Source of the DNA: Flavobacterium anhuiense
Lineage (GTDB): Bacteria; Bacteroidota; Bacteroidia; Flavobacteriales; Flavobacteriaceae
NCBI RefSeq assembly: GCF_004151235.1
Contig: NZ_JUIV01000028.1
Span: 1-43,186 of the forward strand
Direction: 5' to 3'
Length of the DNA: 43,186 nt
A model generated the notes under the pieces. That model made no database searches and was not told where the DNA came from. It was given only the letters and a program-made list of their open reading frames with translations. Positions 8,547-18,907 of this stretch are shown one piece after another. Position 1 is the stretch's first letter, and each line of letters opens with the position of its first letter. A program made the translations under genes and the position numbers.

Positions 8547-11387
8547 ATGAAAAAAGCTTACTTATTATGTGTATTGATTTTATCAGTTTTTGCTTCCCAA
8601 GCCCAGAGCGTTTGGAAAAATGTTCAGATTGGAGGAGCAGGTTTTGTTACCGGCATTATTCCAAGTAAAACAGATGCCAATTTAAAATACGCCCGTACAG
8701 ATGTGGGGGGAGCCTATCGATGGGATTCATCCAGCAGCAGATGGATACCTTTGTTGGACTGGACCAGTGTAGACCAGCTGGGGTATCAGGGAGTGGAATC
8801 ATTGGCTATCGACCCTCAGAATAATAATGTGGTATATATGCTGGTAGGAACCGATTATTTTAATGGCCAGAAAACAGCGATTTTAAAATCAACTGACAGA
8901 GGCGTTAATTTTACTGAAACTATAGTGACCTCACAATTTAAGGCGCATGGAAACGGCATGGGAAGATCTAATGGCGAGCGATTGGCTGTAGATCCCAACA
9001 ATTCTAATGTGCTTTTCTGCGGAAGCAGACGCGACGGATTGTTTAAAAGCACCAATGGCGGTTCGACTTGGACTAAGGTATCGTCATTTCCGGTTACGGC
9101 AACAGCAAATGATAACGGAATCTGTTTTGTAATTTTTGATTCTGCATCGGTTTCTGGAGGCATCACCCAGACTATTTATGCTGGCGTTTCCAGAACTGGA
9201 GCTTCCAATCTTTATAAAAGTACAGATGCTGGAAATACTTGGAATGCCGTTTCGGGAGCCACAGTAAATTATATGCCTCAGCGTGCAGTGTTAGATTCCA
9301 ACAGGGCTTTATTAATCACTTATGCTGATAAGGAAGGGCCTTGGAATCCTTCTTCAGGGCAGATTTGGAAACTTTCTGCTACGGGTGCTTTAACTAATAT
9401 TACTCCATCAGGTTTTTCGGGGCCTTTTGGCGGAATTGATGTTGACCCTTCCAATTCGCAGCGTCTGATTGCCTCTTCGATGAATACTTATATGGCGCAG
9501 TATACCAATGCACAAGGCAATATAATTTATGCAGATCGTTTCTTTTTAAGTACAGATGGAGGTGCATCATGGAGAGATCTGGTTGGAAATTCAGGAATCA
9601 ATGTCTTAGACAATGGCTGTACTTGGATTTCAGGATCTTCAGCATCCATTCACTGGACTGGCGATATCAAATTTAATCCTTTTAATACCAATAAGGCAAG
9701 CGTAATATCTGGAAACGGCATTTTTACCTGTGATGATCTTAATGCATCAAAAACCTCTTGGAAGTTTGATGCTATTGGCCTTGAAGAGAGTGTTCCACTA
9801 GGTTTAATCAGCATTCCAGGCGGACCTTTAATGAGTGTCATTGGAGATTATGACGGATTTAAACATACTGATGTTTCGGTATATGCACCACAATATAAGC
9901 CTGCAATGGGAACCACATCTGGATTGGCTTATGCATCAGGAAATACCAATAAAATTGTAAGACTTGGAGAATATATGTACTATTCCAACAATCAAGGAAC
10001 TGATTGGATAAAGACAACTGCAAACTTAGCAGGACCACGCGGAACGGTGGCACTTTCGTATGACGGCGCAACTATTCTGCATGTTCCGGAATCTTCCAGC
10101 ACTATGTACCGTTCCACCAATAATGGAGCTAGCTGGACGACTGTAACAGGAATTAATTTCAATACGGTTGCCGTATCTGATGCTGTTACGAACAACAAGT
10201 TTTATGCCTACAACGGAAGTAACGGAGATTTAAAAGTAAGTACAGACGGAGGAGCTTCTTTCAATACGGTTTCTAATGTTGGAGCTTGGGGATCTAGCCT
10301 GATTAGAACAGTTCCTGGGTATGCTGGGCACTTGTGGATTGCTAAGAATTCTGGAGGACTAATAAGGTCAGTTGATGGCGGAACTAGTTTTAGTACACCT
10401 TCAACAGCTGTAAGTAATGCTTCAGCAGTCGGAATTGGTAAAGCGAAGGCTGGCGCTTCTTATCCAACTATTTACATCTGGGGTACTGTAAGCGGCGTTA
10501 CGGGAGTTTTCCGTTCTGTAGACCAAGGCAGCAATTGGACTCGCGTTAATGATGATGCGCATGAGTATGGAGGTACAGGAAACGGAAACTTCGTAATGGG
10601 AGACATGAATATCTACGGACGCGTTTATATGAGCACCGTTGGAAGAGGCCTTGTTTATGGTGACGATCTTGCTGAAACCGCAGCTTATTACACCATTTCA
10701 AATAGAAGCACTGGACTGCTGATAGACGGAATGAGCAGAACCACAAATGGAAGTAACGCAGGACAATGGAACTACAGCGGAAGCAGTGCCCAGCAATGGG
10801 CTCTAGAGTATAACGGCAGCGAAGTTATGATTAAAAACAGAGCTACTGGATTGTACATCGACGGAATGAGCAGAACAGCTAATCCATCAATCGCTGGACA
10901 ATGGGGCTATAGTGGAAGTGAAGCGCAGAAATGGATACAGGAAGATGCTGGTTCGGGCTATTTAAAGTTTAAAAATAAAGCGACCGGATTGTACCTGGAT
11001 GGTTTAGGAAATGCAACTAACGGAGCCGATTTAAGCCAATGGAGTCTCAGTTCAAGTAATAACCAGCAATGGTCTCTTACTGCGGTATCGAGCGCAACTT
11101 TGAGGTTAAGTGCTAATGCAGAAAACCTGCAAGATCAAAAAATTACTGTAATCTGTTCTCCAAATCCGTTTACAAGCAGCTTTAAAATTGAAATAAACGA
11201 TTATAAGGAACCGATAAGCGTGCGAATTTTTGATATTAACGGAAAAAATGTTGAGTCTGCGCAAGTCAAAGACCAAAGCCAGCTGTCAATGGGAAATACG
11301 CTTCAGTCGGGATTCTATATCGTAAAAGTGGAAGGAACTGGAGGCAATCTTCTCCAATCATTTAAAATGATTAAAAAAACTAGATAA
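8547..11387 (+). CDS. GH74 endo-xyloglucanase with C-terminal ricin-like domain and T9SS sorting domain
   Basis: This 946-residue secreted enzyme should hydrolyse the xyloglucan backbone by an inverting mechanism. A signal peptide ends near ASQAQ. The GH74 double seven-blade propeller spans about residues 22-705, recognised by YARTDVGGAYRW (candidate catalytic Asp52), VIGDYDGF (candidate Asp434) and many repeats of the STDGGASW type. Residues about 710-850 contain three repeats built on TGLLIDGMSRTTNG...QQW, a beta-trefoil ricin/CBM13-like module that may bind carbohydrate. The last 90 residues (from about 860; SPNPFTSSFKIEI, FDINGKNV, SGFYIVKV) form a type A T9SS sorting domain. It is therefore exported by the type IX system, unlike the neighbouring lipoprotein GH5. 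No other gene in the window shows such a tail. Confidence 0.93.
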   Translation: MKKAYLLCVLILSVFASQAQSVWKNVQIGGAGFVTGIIPSKTDANLKYARTDVGGAYRWDSSSSRWIPLLDWTSVDQLGYQGVESLAIDPQNNNVVYMLVGTDYFNGQKTAILKSTDRGVNFTETIVTSQFKAHGNGMGRSNGERLAVDPNNSNVLFCGSRRDGLFKSTNGGSTWTKVSSFPVTATANDNGICFVIFDSASVSGGITQTIYAGVSRTGASNLYKSTDAGNTWNAVSGATVNYMPQRAVLDSNRALLITYADKEGPWNPSSGQIWKLSATGALTNITPSGFSGPFGGIDVDPSNSQRLIASSMNTYMAQYTNAQGNIIYADRFFLSTDGGASWRDLVGNSGINVLDNGCTWISGSSASIHWTGDIKFNPFNTNKASVISGNGIFTCDDLNASKTSWKFDAIGLEESVPLGLISIPGGPLMSVIGDYDGFKHTDVSVYAPQYKPAMGTTSGLAYASGNTNKIVRLGEYMYYSNNQGTDWIKTTANLAGPRGTVALSYDGATILHVPESSSTMYRSTNNGASWTTVTGINFNTVAVSDAVTNNKFYAYNGSNGDLKVSTDGGASFNTVSNVGAWGSSLIRTVPGYAGHLWIAKNSGGLIRSVDGGTSFSTPSTAVSNASAVGIGKAKAGASYPTIYIWGTVSGVTGVFRSVDQGSNWTRVNDDAHEYGGTGNGNFVMGDMNIYGRVYMSTVGRGLVYGDDLAETAAYYTISNRSTGLLIDGMSRTTNGSNAGQWNYSGSSAQQWALEYNGSEVMIKNRATGLYIDGMSRTANPSIAGQWGYSGSEAQKWIQEDAGSGYLKFKNKATGLYLDGLGNATNGADLSQWSLSSSNNQQWSLTAVSSATLRLSANAENLQDQKITVICSPNPFTSSFKIEINDYKEPISVRIFDINGKNVESAQVKDQSQLSMGNTLQSGFYIVKVEGTGGNLLQSFKMIKKTR

Positions 11388-11400
11388 ATTAAATTGACAG

Positions 11401-11435
11401 AAGTCCTAACAGTAGAATAATCTCTGTTAGGACTT
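11401..11435 (+). repeat. Perfect 12-bp hairpin after GH74
   Basis: AAGTCCTAACAG (11401-11412) pairs perfectly with CTGTTAGGACTT (11424-11435) across an 11-base loop, 13 bases beyond the GH74 stop. Only TTTC-like sequence follows, so it is not an ideal intrinsic terminator. It could partly stop transcription or protect the upstream mRNA end. A second, smaller inverted repeat TTAGCT-CAC-AGCTAA (11536-11550) lies in the GH29 leader. Confidence 0.65.
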
Positions 11436-11569
11436 TCATATAGAGATTATGTACCTGTATCGGCAGAATCTGCTGTAAATTAGAAAGCCAATAATCTTTT
11501 GCAATAAAAGCCAAAAAGAAAAATTTAAAAATACGTTAGCTCACAGCTAAACAAAAAATAAAAATCAAA

Positions 11570-13222
11570 ATGTATAAAAAGAATAAAAAAAAACAATTAT
11601 TTACAGCTTTATGTATCCTCTGCGCCAGTTTTTTACAGGCACAGCAAAAATACCAGTCGCCGGTTACAGAGAACACTGAAAAGGTCGCTTCCGGAAAATT
11701 TAAACCGACTTGGGAATCTCTCCAGCAGTATAAAACTCCCGAATGGTTTCGTAATGCTAAGTTTGGAATTTGGGCGCATTGGGGACCACAATGCCAGCCG
11801 GAGCAGGGAGATTGGTATGGCCGATTTATGTATGATGAAGGCGGAGCGCAGTACAAATGGCATGTAGAACATTACGGACACCCGTCTAAAGCAGGGTTTA
11901 AGGAGGTTATTAAGGATTGGAAGGCTGAAAACTGGGATCCTGAGAAAATTGTAGCGCTTTATAAACGAGTTGGAGCACAGTATTTTTTTGCCATGGCCAA
12001 CCATCATGACAATCTCGATTTATGGAACAGCAAATACCAAGCGTGGAATTCTGTAAAAGTCGGCCCTAAAAAGGATATTATTTCAGGCTGGGCTGCGGCG
12101 GCTAAAAAACAGGGATTGCCATTTGGATTAAGCGTTCATGCGGCTCATGCTTGGACTTGGTTTGAAACTTCGCAACGTTCAGACAAAAAAGGGCCTTATG
12201 CTGGAATTCCTTACGATGGAAAACTTACCAAGAAAGACGGAATTGGCACTTGGTGGGAAGGGTTAGATCCTCAGGCTTTATATGCGCAAAACCATCCGCT
12301 AAGCGCTGGAAGCGAGCAAAGCATTACCTCCTTATGGGGACAGTGGAACTGGGACAATGGAGCCTCTATTCCTTCTGTAGAATATTGCGAAAACTTTTAT
12401 AACCGCACGATGGATTTAATCAATATTTACAAACCAGACCTTCTTTATTTTGATGATACGGGACTTCCGCTTTATCCGGTAAGCGATGCAGGCCTCAAAA
12501 TAGCGGCCCATTACTACAATACCAACATGGCGGCCCATGATAACAAGCTGGAAGCAGTTCTATTTGGAAAAGTGCTGACTCCAGAACAGAAAAAATGTAT
12601 GGTTTGGGATGTGGAAAGAGGAGTGCCCGACCAGATTCAAAACGAAGCTTGGCAGACCTGCACCTGTATTGGCGACTGGCATTACAGCAGGGCAATTTAT
12701 GACAACAACGGATATAAATCAGCCAAAACGGTTGTTCAGATGCTTATTGATATTGTCAGCAAAAATGGAAACTTGCTGTTAAATATTCCAGTGCGCGGAG
12801 ATGGTTCTATTGATGATAAAGAAATTGCAATTCTTGAAGATATAGCCAAATGGATGGATATAAACAAAGAAAGTATTTTTGATACCCGCCCTTGGAAAAT
12901 TTTTGGAGAAGGGCCGATTGCTGAGACAAGCAATCCAATAAAAGATGCAGGCTTTAATGAAGGTAAGGCCAGCTTAACTGAGAAAGACATTCGTTTTAAC
13001 CAGAAAGGCAATCTGCTTTATGTTTCGGTTATGGGAGCGCCTTCAGAAGATATAATCGTAAAATCTCTTGGCAAAGCAAAAGAAAGCAGAAAAATAAAAA
13101 GCATTAAAGTGCTGGGAAGCAATGAAAAAATATCATGGAAACAGAATAATGATTCGCTGGCAATTGCCAAACCAAAAGTTATACCGAATGCCATAGCGGT
13201 AGTTTTTAAGATACAGTATTAA
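11570..13222 (+). CDS. GH29 alpha-L-fucosidase
   Basis: This 550-residue enzyme should remove terminal alpha-L-fucose from fucosylated xyloglucan side chains. A signal peptide ends near ASFLQAQ, and no lipobox is seen, so it is probably periplasmic. GH29 motifs are clear: KFGIWAHWGPQ near the N-terminus, ANHHDNLDLWNS, and the nucleophile region DLLYFDDTGLP with candidate nucleophile Asp295. Most GH29 enzymes have FDGG-like sequence there, so FDDTG is a variant. The end of the barrel is marked by SKNGNLLLNIPVRGDG, and a C-terminal beta-sandwich follows (about residues 455-550). The acid/base position is poorly conserved in this family and I do not assign it. Fucose on the B-type galactose of xyloglucan must go before the GH2 galactosidases downstream can act. 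Confidence 0.9.
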   Translation: MYKKNKKKQLFTALCILCASFLQAQQKYQSPVTENTEKVASGKFKPTWESLQQYKTPEWFRNAKFGIWAHWGPQCQPEQGDWYGRFMYDEGGAQYKWHVEHYGHPSKAGFKEVIKDWKAENWDPEKIVALYKRVGAQYFFAMANHHDNLDLWNSKYQAWNSVKVGPKKDIISGWAAAAKKQGLPFGLSVHAAHAWTWFETSQRSDKKGPYAGIPYDGKLTKKDGIGTWWEGLDPQALYAQNHPLSAGSEQSITSLWGQWNWDNGASIPSVEYCENFYNRTMDLINIYKPDLLYFDDTGLPLYPVSDAGLKIAAHYYNTNMAAHDNKLEAVLFGKVLTPEQKKCMVWDVERGVPDQIQNEAWQTCTCIGDWHYSRAIYDNNGYKSAKTVVQMLIDIVSKNGNLLLNIPVRGDGSIDDKEIAILEDIAKWMDINKESIFDTRPWKIFGEGPIAETSNPIKDAGFNEGKASLTEKDIRFNQKGNLLYVSVMGAPSEDIIVKSLGKAKESRKIKSIKVLGSNEKISWKQNNDSLAIAKPKVIPNAIAVVFKIQY

Positions 13223-13280
13223 GTCGCTGCCAAAAGTTATTAATAATTAGGAACATACAAAATTGTTCAAACTCATAGAT

Positions 13281-16200
13281 ATGATAAAAAAAATCTTTCT
13301 CATTACCGTATTTCTTGCGATTAATCTTGCAGATGCTCAGAAGATAAATGACTGGGAGAATCCAGCGGTTAATGGCATTAATAAGGAAAAACCCCATGCT
13401 TATGGTTTTCTTGCCGAGAAGAAAAAAAATAATCCAATGCTTAGGTCCCTAAATGGGATGTGGAAATTTAACTGGTCTGCTGATCCCCAGTCTAGACCGG
13501 TTGGATTTTATGCCAAAGATTTTTCTACAGATAAATGGAATGCTATTCTGGTGCCTGGGAGTTGGGAATTGCAGGGATTTGGAACGCCAATTTATACCAA
13601 TGTCGCCTATCCCTTCAAAAAAGATATTCCAAGAGTAAGCGCTGAGCCCGATAAAGATTTTACAGCTTATAAAGAAAGGAATCCGGTAGGGAGTTATACA
13701 ACAAGTTTCGTTGTTCCAGATAATTGGTTTAATAAACAGGTGTTTATTAATTTTGGTGGAGTCCAGTCGGCAATGTATCTATGGGTAAACGGACATAAAG
13801 TTGGCTATAGCGAAAACTCTATGTCGCCTGCCGAGTTCGATATTACTCCCTACATAGAGAAAGGGGAAAATAAACTGGCTGTAGAGGTTTACAAATACTG
13901 CGACGGCAGTTATATGGAAGATCAGGATATCTGGCGATTGGCAGGGATATTTCGAGATGTGGATCTGATTGCAAGACCTAAAATTTTTATTGGAGATTAT
14001 TTTGTAAAAGCAGTTCTGGATAAAAGCTTTTCAAAGGCAGAAGTTGCCATCGATGTCCGTTTGGATAATAGGCATAAGGAGCATGTTTCAGGTTTGAAAG
14101 TTGAAGCAGCCATAAGCGGGTATTCAAAATCAGGAGATTATATAGAAAAACAGTTTCAGGCAAAAGTGCCTGTTTCATCATCAGATAAAAGCACCTTTAC
14201 GATTAGCGCCATACTTGAGAATCCGAAACTGTGGTCAGCAGAAACTCCGGATTTGTACAAGCTTGTGCTAGAGCTTAAAAATAAGAAAAATGAGATTGTA
14301 GACAGAGCCGAATGCTATTTTGGCGTTCGAAGCATTGAAGTGCGCGGGGACGTATTTTACATCAATGGAAAAGCAGTGAAATTGAAAGGCATTAATAGGC
14401 ATGAAATGCATCCGCGTACCGGAAAATATATCAGCCGCCAGCTCATGGTGAAAGACATGGAGCTCATGAAGCAGGCCAATATCAATATGATACGCACAAG
14501 CCATTATCCCGATGATCCATTGTTTTATGAGCTTTGCGATAAATACGGTTTTTATGTAATGGACGAGGCGAATCAGGAATCCCATGCTTTCGGTCTCGGG
14601 AATAAAGAGCTGGGTGAAGATCCTCTATGGAAAACTTCTCATATAGAACGTGCAGTATCGCTTGTTGAAAGAGATAAAAATCATGCGTGCGTTATCTTCT
14701 GGTCGTTGGGGAATGAAGGCGGAAAAGGAGAAAATATGAAGGCAATGGCAGATACCATTCGCAAACTTGATAAGACGCGTCTTGTTTTCTCGGATACCCA
14801 CAGAGAAATATCAGATCTCTATGATGACAGCTATCTGCATCCTGAGGATTTTAGGAAATTGGGCGAGAGGATCAAAGACAAACCCGTAATTATGCGCGAG
14901 TATGCGCATGTTATGGGAAATTCTGGAGGCAATCTGCAGGAGTACTGGGATGTAATTTATGCAGATCCAAGCTTATGCGGAGCTGCAATCTGGGAATGGG
15001 ACGAGCACGGACTGCCAAAAGCTAAAGATGGTTCTCCGTTTAAGCTTACCCAGCATCCTGACGATTATACATTAAAAGACAGTGAATTTTGGGCGTATGG
15101 CGGAGATTTTGGAGACAAGCCCAACGATGGCAATTTTGTTATGAGAGGACTGGTTTCTTCTGATCGAAAACCGTATCCGCATTATTATGAGGTGCAGAAA
15201 GTCTATCAGCCTGTCGTTTTCCAGATGCAGGATGAAAAGAAAACAAGCATTAAAGCCACCAATCGTTTTGATTTTCTGCCGCTTCAAAATTTCGATATCG
15301 AATATGAATATGTCTGCGAAGGAAAATCTTTGCAGAAAGGCCTTCTGAACTTTGGTTCTGTTTTGCCAGGCGCTTCTTCTGTTATTGATCTTCCATATCT
15401 TCAGAACGAACAGAAAACCTGTTTTGAAATCTGCCTCAATATTTATGTAAGGCTAAAAGACGCCGCGCTTTGGGCAGAAACAGGCTATTGCATCGCCCGC
15501 GAGCAGTTTGTCATTAAACCTTATCAATGGAAAAATAATGTTTCTGGAGCAAAGACTGTTAAAGTAAAGGAAAGCCCTGCTGCTATTGAGCTTAAAACGG
15601 ATGATATGAATTTTGTTTTCGATAAAACCAATGGTAATTTGACAAGTTGGAAGATTAAAGATCAGGAGCTGTTAGTGGGGCCTTTGGAACCTTATTTCTG
15701 GAAAACGCCAAACGATAACCAGAAGCAGAGCGGTTATGCAAAAGAATTCTCAAAATGGAAAAACGCGACAGCCGATAGAGTGGTTAAAAAGGTTTCTGTA
15801 ACCAGACAAGATTCCTTAGCTACGGTAAAGTTTGATATCAATTTTCCCCGTATTGGAGCCAATTATACACTGGAATATCAGCTCAACGGAGATGGAAAAT
15901 TAGGCACAAAAGCTTTTTATAGGCCATTAAACGATACTATCGGGCAAATTCCTAAATTTGGAATGAGACTTCGCATTCCCAAAAATTATAATGCTGTAAA
16001 TTGGTATGGCCGAGGCCCTTATGAGAATTACCCAGACCGAAAAACAGCTTCTTTTTTAGGAGCGTATCACAAAGATCTGGAACATTTTATTGTTCCGTAT
16101 CCAGCTCCGCAAGATAATGCAAATCGCAGTGATGTGTGCTGGTTTTCTCTTGAATCTCCAAACGGAAACAGTATTAAAGTAACGGGATTGCAACCGTTGA

Positions 16201-16418
16201 ATTTCCGTGCTTGGCCTTATACAGAAGAAGATTTGGAAAATGCCAGACATGACTATCAGCTGGCCAGACGCGATTTTATAAACCTAAATATTGATCTAAA
16301 TATACATGGTGTTGGAGGCGATGATTCTTGGGGAGCAAAAACAATGGAAAAATATACCAATTCTGGCAGCAAACCGTATGAGTTTGGATTTACTTTAGAA
16401 TATATCCAAAAGCAGTAG
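13281..16418 (+). CDS. GH2 beta-galactosidase, large LacZ-like form
   Basis: This periplasmic retaining beta-galactosidase has 1045 residues, matching the long LacZ-type architecture: sugar-binding N-domain, Ig-like domain, TIM barrel, linker domain and a C-terminal Bgal_small_N domain. I chose the ATG at 13281 because it begins a proper signal peptide (MIKKIFLITVFLAINLADAQ); the only upstream alternative in frame is a TTG at 13263. The acid/base is Glu479 in WSLGNEGGKG, and the nucleophile is Glu540 in MREYAHVMGN. The C-terminal region ending near NWYGRGPYENYPDRK is the usual small-domain signature. The expected substrate is the beta-1,2-linked galactose of xyloglucan L units, inferred from context. 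Confidence 0.9.
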   Translation: MIKKIFLITVFLAINLADAQKINDWENPAVNGINKEKPHAYGFLAEKKKNNPMLRSLNGMWKFNWSADPQSRPVGFYAKDFSTDKWNAILVPGSWELQGFGTPIYTNVAYPFKKDIPRVSAEPDKDFTAYKERNPVGSYTTSFVVPDNWFNKQVFINFGGVQSAMYLWVNGHKVGYSENSMSPAEFDITPYIEKGENKLAVEVYKYCDGSYMEDQDIWRLAGIFRDVDLIARPKIFIGDYFVKAVLDKSFSKAEVAIDVRLDNRHKEHVSGLKVEAAISGYSKSGDYIEKQFQAKVPVSSSDKSTFTISAILENPKLWSAETPDLYKLVLELKNKKNEIVDRAECYFGVRSIEVRGDVFYINGKAVKLKGINRHEMHPRTGKYISRQLMVKDMELMKQANINMIRTSHYPDDPLFYELCDKYGFYVMDEANQESHAFGLGNKELGEDPLWKTSHIERAVSLVERDKNHACVIFWSLGNEGGKGENMKAMADTIRKLDKTRLVFSDTHREISDLYDDSYLHPEDFRKLGERIKDKPVIMREYAHVMGNSGGNLQEYWDVIYADPSLCGAAIWEWDEHGLPKAKDGSPFKLTQHPDDYTLKDSEFWAYGGDFGDKPNDGNFVMRGLVSSDRKPYPHYYEVQKVYQPVVFQMQDEKKTSIKATNRFDFLPLQNFDIEYEYVCEGKSLQKGLLNFGSVLPGASSVIDLPYLQNEQKTCFEICLNIYVRLKDAALWAETGYCIAREQFVIKPYQWKNNVSGAKTVKVKESPAAIELKTDDMNFVFDKTNGNLTSWKIKDQELLVGPLEPYFWKTPNDNQKQSGYAKEFSKWKNATADRVVKKVSVTRQDSLATVKFDINFPRIGANYTLEYQLNGDGKLGTKAFYRPLNDTIGQIPKFGMRLRIPKNYNAVNWYGRGPYENYPDRKTASFLGAYHKDLEHFIVPYPAPQDNANRSDVCWFSLESPNGNSIKVTGLQPLNFRAWPYTEEDLENARHDYQLARRDFINLNIDLNIHGVGGDDSWGAKTMEKYTNSGSKPYEFGFTLEYIQKQ

Positions 16419-16465
16419 CGTCTTAGCTGCATTATTTTAGAACAGCATAAAATCAAATAACAAAA

Positions 16466-18901
16466 ATGAATAATCTAATTCTGCATCACATACACTATTT
16501 AAAGAAAAGCATGCTGTTTTTATGCCTGCTGTTTCTAAATTTTTTATCTCTGCATGCACAGGAAAACGTAAAGAGAAAACAGCTTTTTGACGATGATTGG
16601 AGATTTTTTTTAGGAGAGAAAACTAAAGCGTCATCTGATAATTTCAATGATAAAGATTGGCGAAAGCTTGATCTGCCTCATGATTGGAGCATTGAAGGTA
16701 AAGTTCATCCAAAAAACACTACTGGCGCAGGAGGAGGATATTTTCCGGCAGGAGTCGCTTGGTACAGAAAAACTTTTACGGTGCCTGACAGCTGGAAGAC
16801 CAAAAAAACAGCGATTTATTTTGAAGGGGTTTATATGAATTCCGAAGTGTTTATTAATGGCAAGTCGCTTGGGGTTTATCCGTACGGATATTCCCCTTTC
16901 AGCTATGATCTTTCTCCGCATCTCAAATATGGAGAACAGAATGTGATTGCGGTGCGAGTAGATAATTCGCAGCAGATGAACAGCCGCTGGTATAGCGGAT
17001 CGGGAATCTATAGGCACGTCTGGCTAATTCATACTGATCCAGTCCATATAGCACAATGGGGAACAGGAATCAGCACTTTCGAGATTTCTCCCAAAAAAGC
17101 CACAGTCCGTGTGGAAACCAAAGTGATCAATGAAACCGAATCGTTACAGGAAATTACCGTTACAGCATTAATCCAAAATCCGAATTCCAATACCGCAGGA
17201 GGTCATGAAACAAAAGTGGCGCTTTCTCCAAAGAGCGAAAAAGTCGTGACTCAGCTTATAAAAGTTAGCAATCCGGCACTTTGGAGCCCGCTGCAGCCTT
17301 TTTTGTATAAAGCTTTAATAAAGGTTTCAAAACAGAAGAAAATCCTTGATGAGAGTATTGTCGATTTTGGAATCCGCTCTCTTAAATTTACAGTTGAGAA
17401 TGGATTTCAGCTCAACGGAAAAACAATTAAGCTCAACGGAGGGTGCGTGCATCACGACAACGGTTCTCTGGGTGCCGCTGCTTTTGACCGTGCAGAACAG
17501 CGCAAAGTGGAGCTTTTAAAAGCCAGCGGATTCAATGCTGTAAGAACTTCTCATAATCCACCTTCAGAAGCCTTTTTAGACGCTTGCGACAGATTAGGTT
17601 TGCTGGTTATGGACGAATCTTTTGACTGCTGGAAGATTGGGAAAAATAAATATGACTATTCAAACTATTTCAATGCTTGGTGGAAACGCGATTTGCAGGC
17701 CATGGTGCTCCGCGACCGCAATCATCCGAGTATTTTTATGTGGAGCATTGGAAATGAAATACCAGAAAGGGAAGATCCTGATGCAGTGAATACGGCCAAA
17801 ATGCTTTCTGAAGAAATAAAGAAAATCGATACAAGCCGTCCGATAACATCGGCTATTGTTAATGGCGGTAAAAATTGGGATATATTCGATCCTTTGATGG
17901 CTCAGCATGATGTTGCGGGATACAACTACAGCTTAGATAAAGCGCCGCAAGATCATATAAGAGTGCCTTCTCGAGTTATAGTTCAAACAGAATCGTATCC
18001 TAAAGATGCTTTTAAAAACTGGGAATTCGTGCAGAAAAACAAGTACATCATTGGAGATTTTGTATGGACAGCCATGGATTATCTGGGAGAATCTGGAATA
18101 GGACGCTACTATTATTCTGGAGAGGTGCCTGGAGAGCATTGGGAAAATGATTTTTTTCCATGGCATGGCGCTTACTGCGGAGATATAGATCTTATAGGTT
18201 GGAGAAAACCTATTGCACATTATAGAGGCATGCTTTATAATGATAAAGAAAAACTCTATATGGCTGTTCGAGAGCCGGCACCTGAACCTCTTGAAATCAA
18301 ACAGACCTGGTGGTCGGTATATCCGACTTGGGAAAGCTGGACATGGCCGGAATATATTGGTAAAAATGTTGAGGTCGAAGTGTATTCAAAATACCCGAAG
18401 GTTAGACTGTATCTTAATGGCCAGCTTTTAGGAGAGAAGGAAACAGGAGAGAAGCAAGAATTTAAAACTGTTTTTGTCGTACCTTACGCATCAGGAACCT
18501 TGAAAGCGGTTGGTTTAGCAAATGAAGAAGAACAGGAATCCGTTACGCTGAAGACTGCAGGTGAGGCGGTGCAGATTAAATTGGCAGCCGACCGAAAGGA
18601 GATCAAAGCCGACGGGCAAGATTTAACTTATATTGCAGTTGAACTACTGGATCGGGAAGGAGTTTTGAATCCTAATGCAGATGGACGCCTTACTTTTAAA
18701 ATTCAGGGGCCTGGATCTATCCAAGCAATCGATAACGCGAATCTAAAGGATTTTGAACCCTATCAATTTCTTACTCGAAAAGCTTGGCACGGAAGAGCAT
18801 TGGCAATTGTAAGAAGCACACATGAAAAAGGGGAAATCAAACTAACGGTTTCAGGAGATGGATTACAACCGCAGACCTTTACTATTACATCAAATAATTA
18901 A
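16466..18901 (+). CDS. GH2 beta-galactosidase-like enzyme, mid-length form
   Basis: This 811-residue GH2 protein has a signal peptide ending in LSLHAQ. The N-terminal domain opens with KQLFDDDWRFFLGE and LDLPHDWSIEG, typical of the Bacteroidota GH2 galactosidases that carry C-terminal Ig-like modules. The barrel contains SHNPPSEAFLDACDRLGLLVMDE, acid/base Glu431 in WSIGNEIPE, and nucleophile Glu509 in VIVQTESYP. Residues beyond about 620 form Ig-like beta-sandwich domains (DUF4982-like and a further module containing ADGQDLTYIAVELLDREG). It follows the LacZ-type GH2 by 47 bases and precedes a GH97 by six, so it is clearly in the operon. Having two GH2s suggests different galactosyl linkages or oligosaccharide sizes; specificity is not provable here. 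Confidence 0.88.
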   Translation: MNNLILHHIHYLKKSMLFLCLLFLNFLSLHAQENVKRKQLFDDDWRFFLGEKTKASSDNFNDKDWRKLDLPHDWSIEGKVHPKNTTGAGGGYFPAGVAWYRKTFTVPDSWKTKKTAIYFEGVYMNSEVFINGKSLGVYPYGYSPFSYDLSPHLKYGEQNVIAVRVDNSQQMNSRWYSGSGIYRHVWLIHTDPVHIAQWGTGISTFEISPKKATVRVETKVINETESLQEITVTALIQNPNSNTAGGHETKVALSPKSEKVVTQLIKVSNPALWSPLQPFLYKALIKVSKQKKILDESIVDFGIRSLKFTVENGFQLNGKTIKLNGGCVHHDNGSLGAAAFDRAEQRKVELLKASGFNAVRTSHNPPSEAFLDACDRLGLLVMDESFDCWKIGKNKYDYSNYFNAWWKRDLQAMVLRDRNHPSIFMWSIGNEIPEREDPDAVNTAKMLSEEIKKIDTSRPITSAIVNGGKNWDIFDPLMAQHDVAGYNYSLDKAPQDHIRVPSRVIVQTESYPKDAFKNWEFVQKNKYIIGDFVWTAMDYLGESGIGRYYYSGEVPGEHWENDFFPWHGAYCGDIDLIGWRKPIAHYRGMLYNDKEKLYMAVREPAPEPLEIKQTWWSVYPTWESWTWPEYIGKNVEVEVYSKYPKVRLYLNGQLLGEKETGEKQEFKTVFVVPYASGTLKAVGLANEEEQESVTLKTAGEAVQIKLAADRKEIKADGQDLTYIAVELLDREGVLNPNADGRLTFKIQGPGSIQAIDNANLKDFEPYQFLTRKAWHGRALAIVRSTHEKGEIKLTVSGDGLQPQTFTITSNN

Positions 18902-18907
18902 AAGAAT

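Noticed and set aside
10681..11090. Tandem DNA repeat or CRISPR-like array in GH74
   Set aside because: The periodicity is about 135 bases in frame and encodes three ricin-like protein repeats, with no short spacer pattern.
13263..13280. Upstream TTG start for the large GH2
   Set aside because: It would add six residues before a complete signal peptide that starts at the ATG at 13281.
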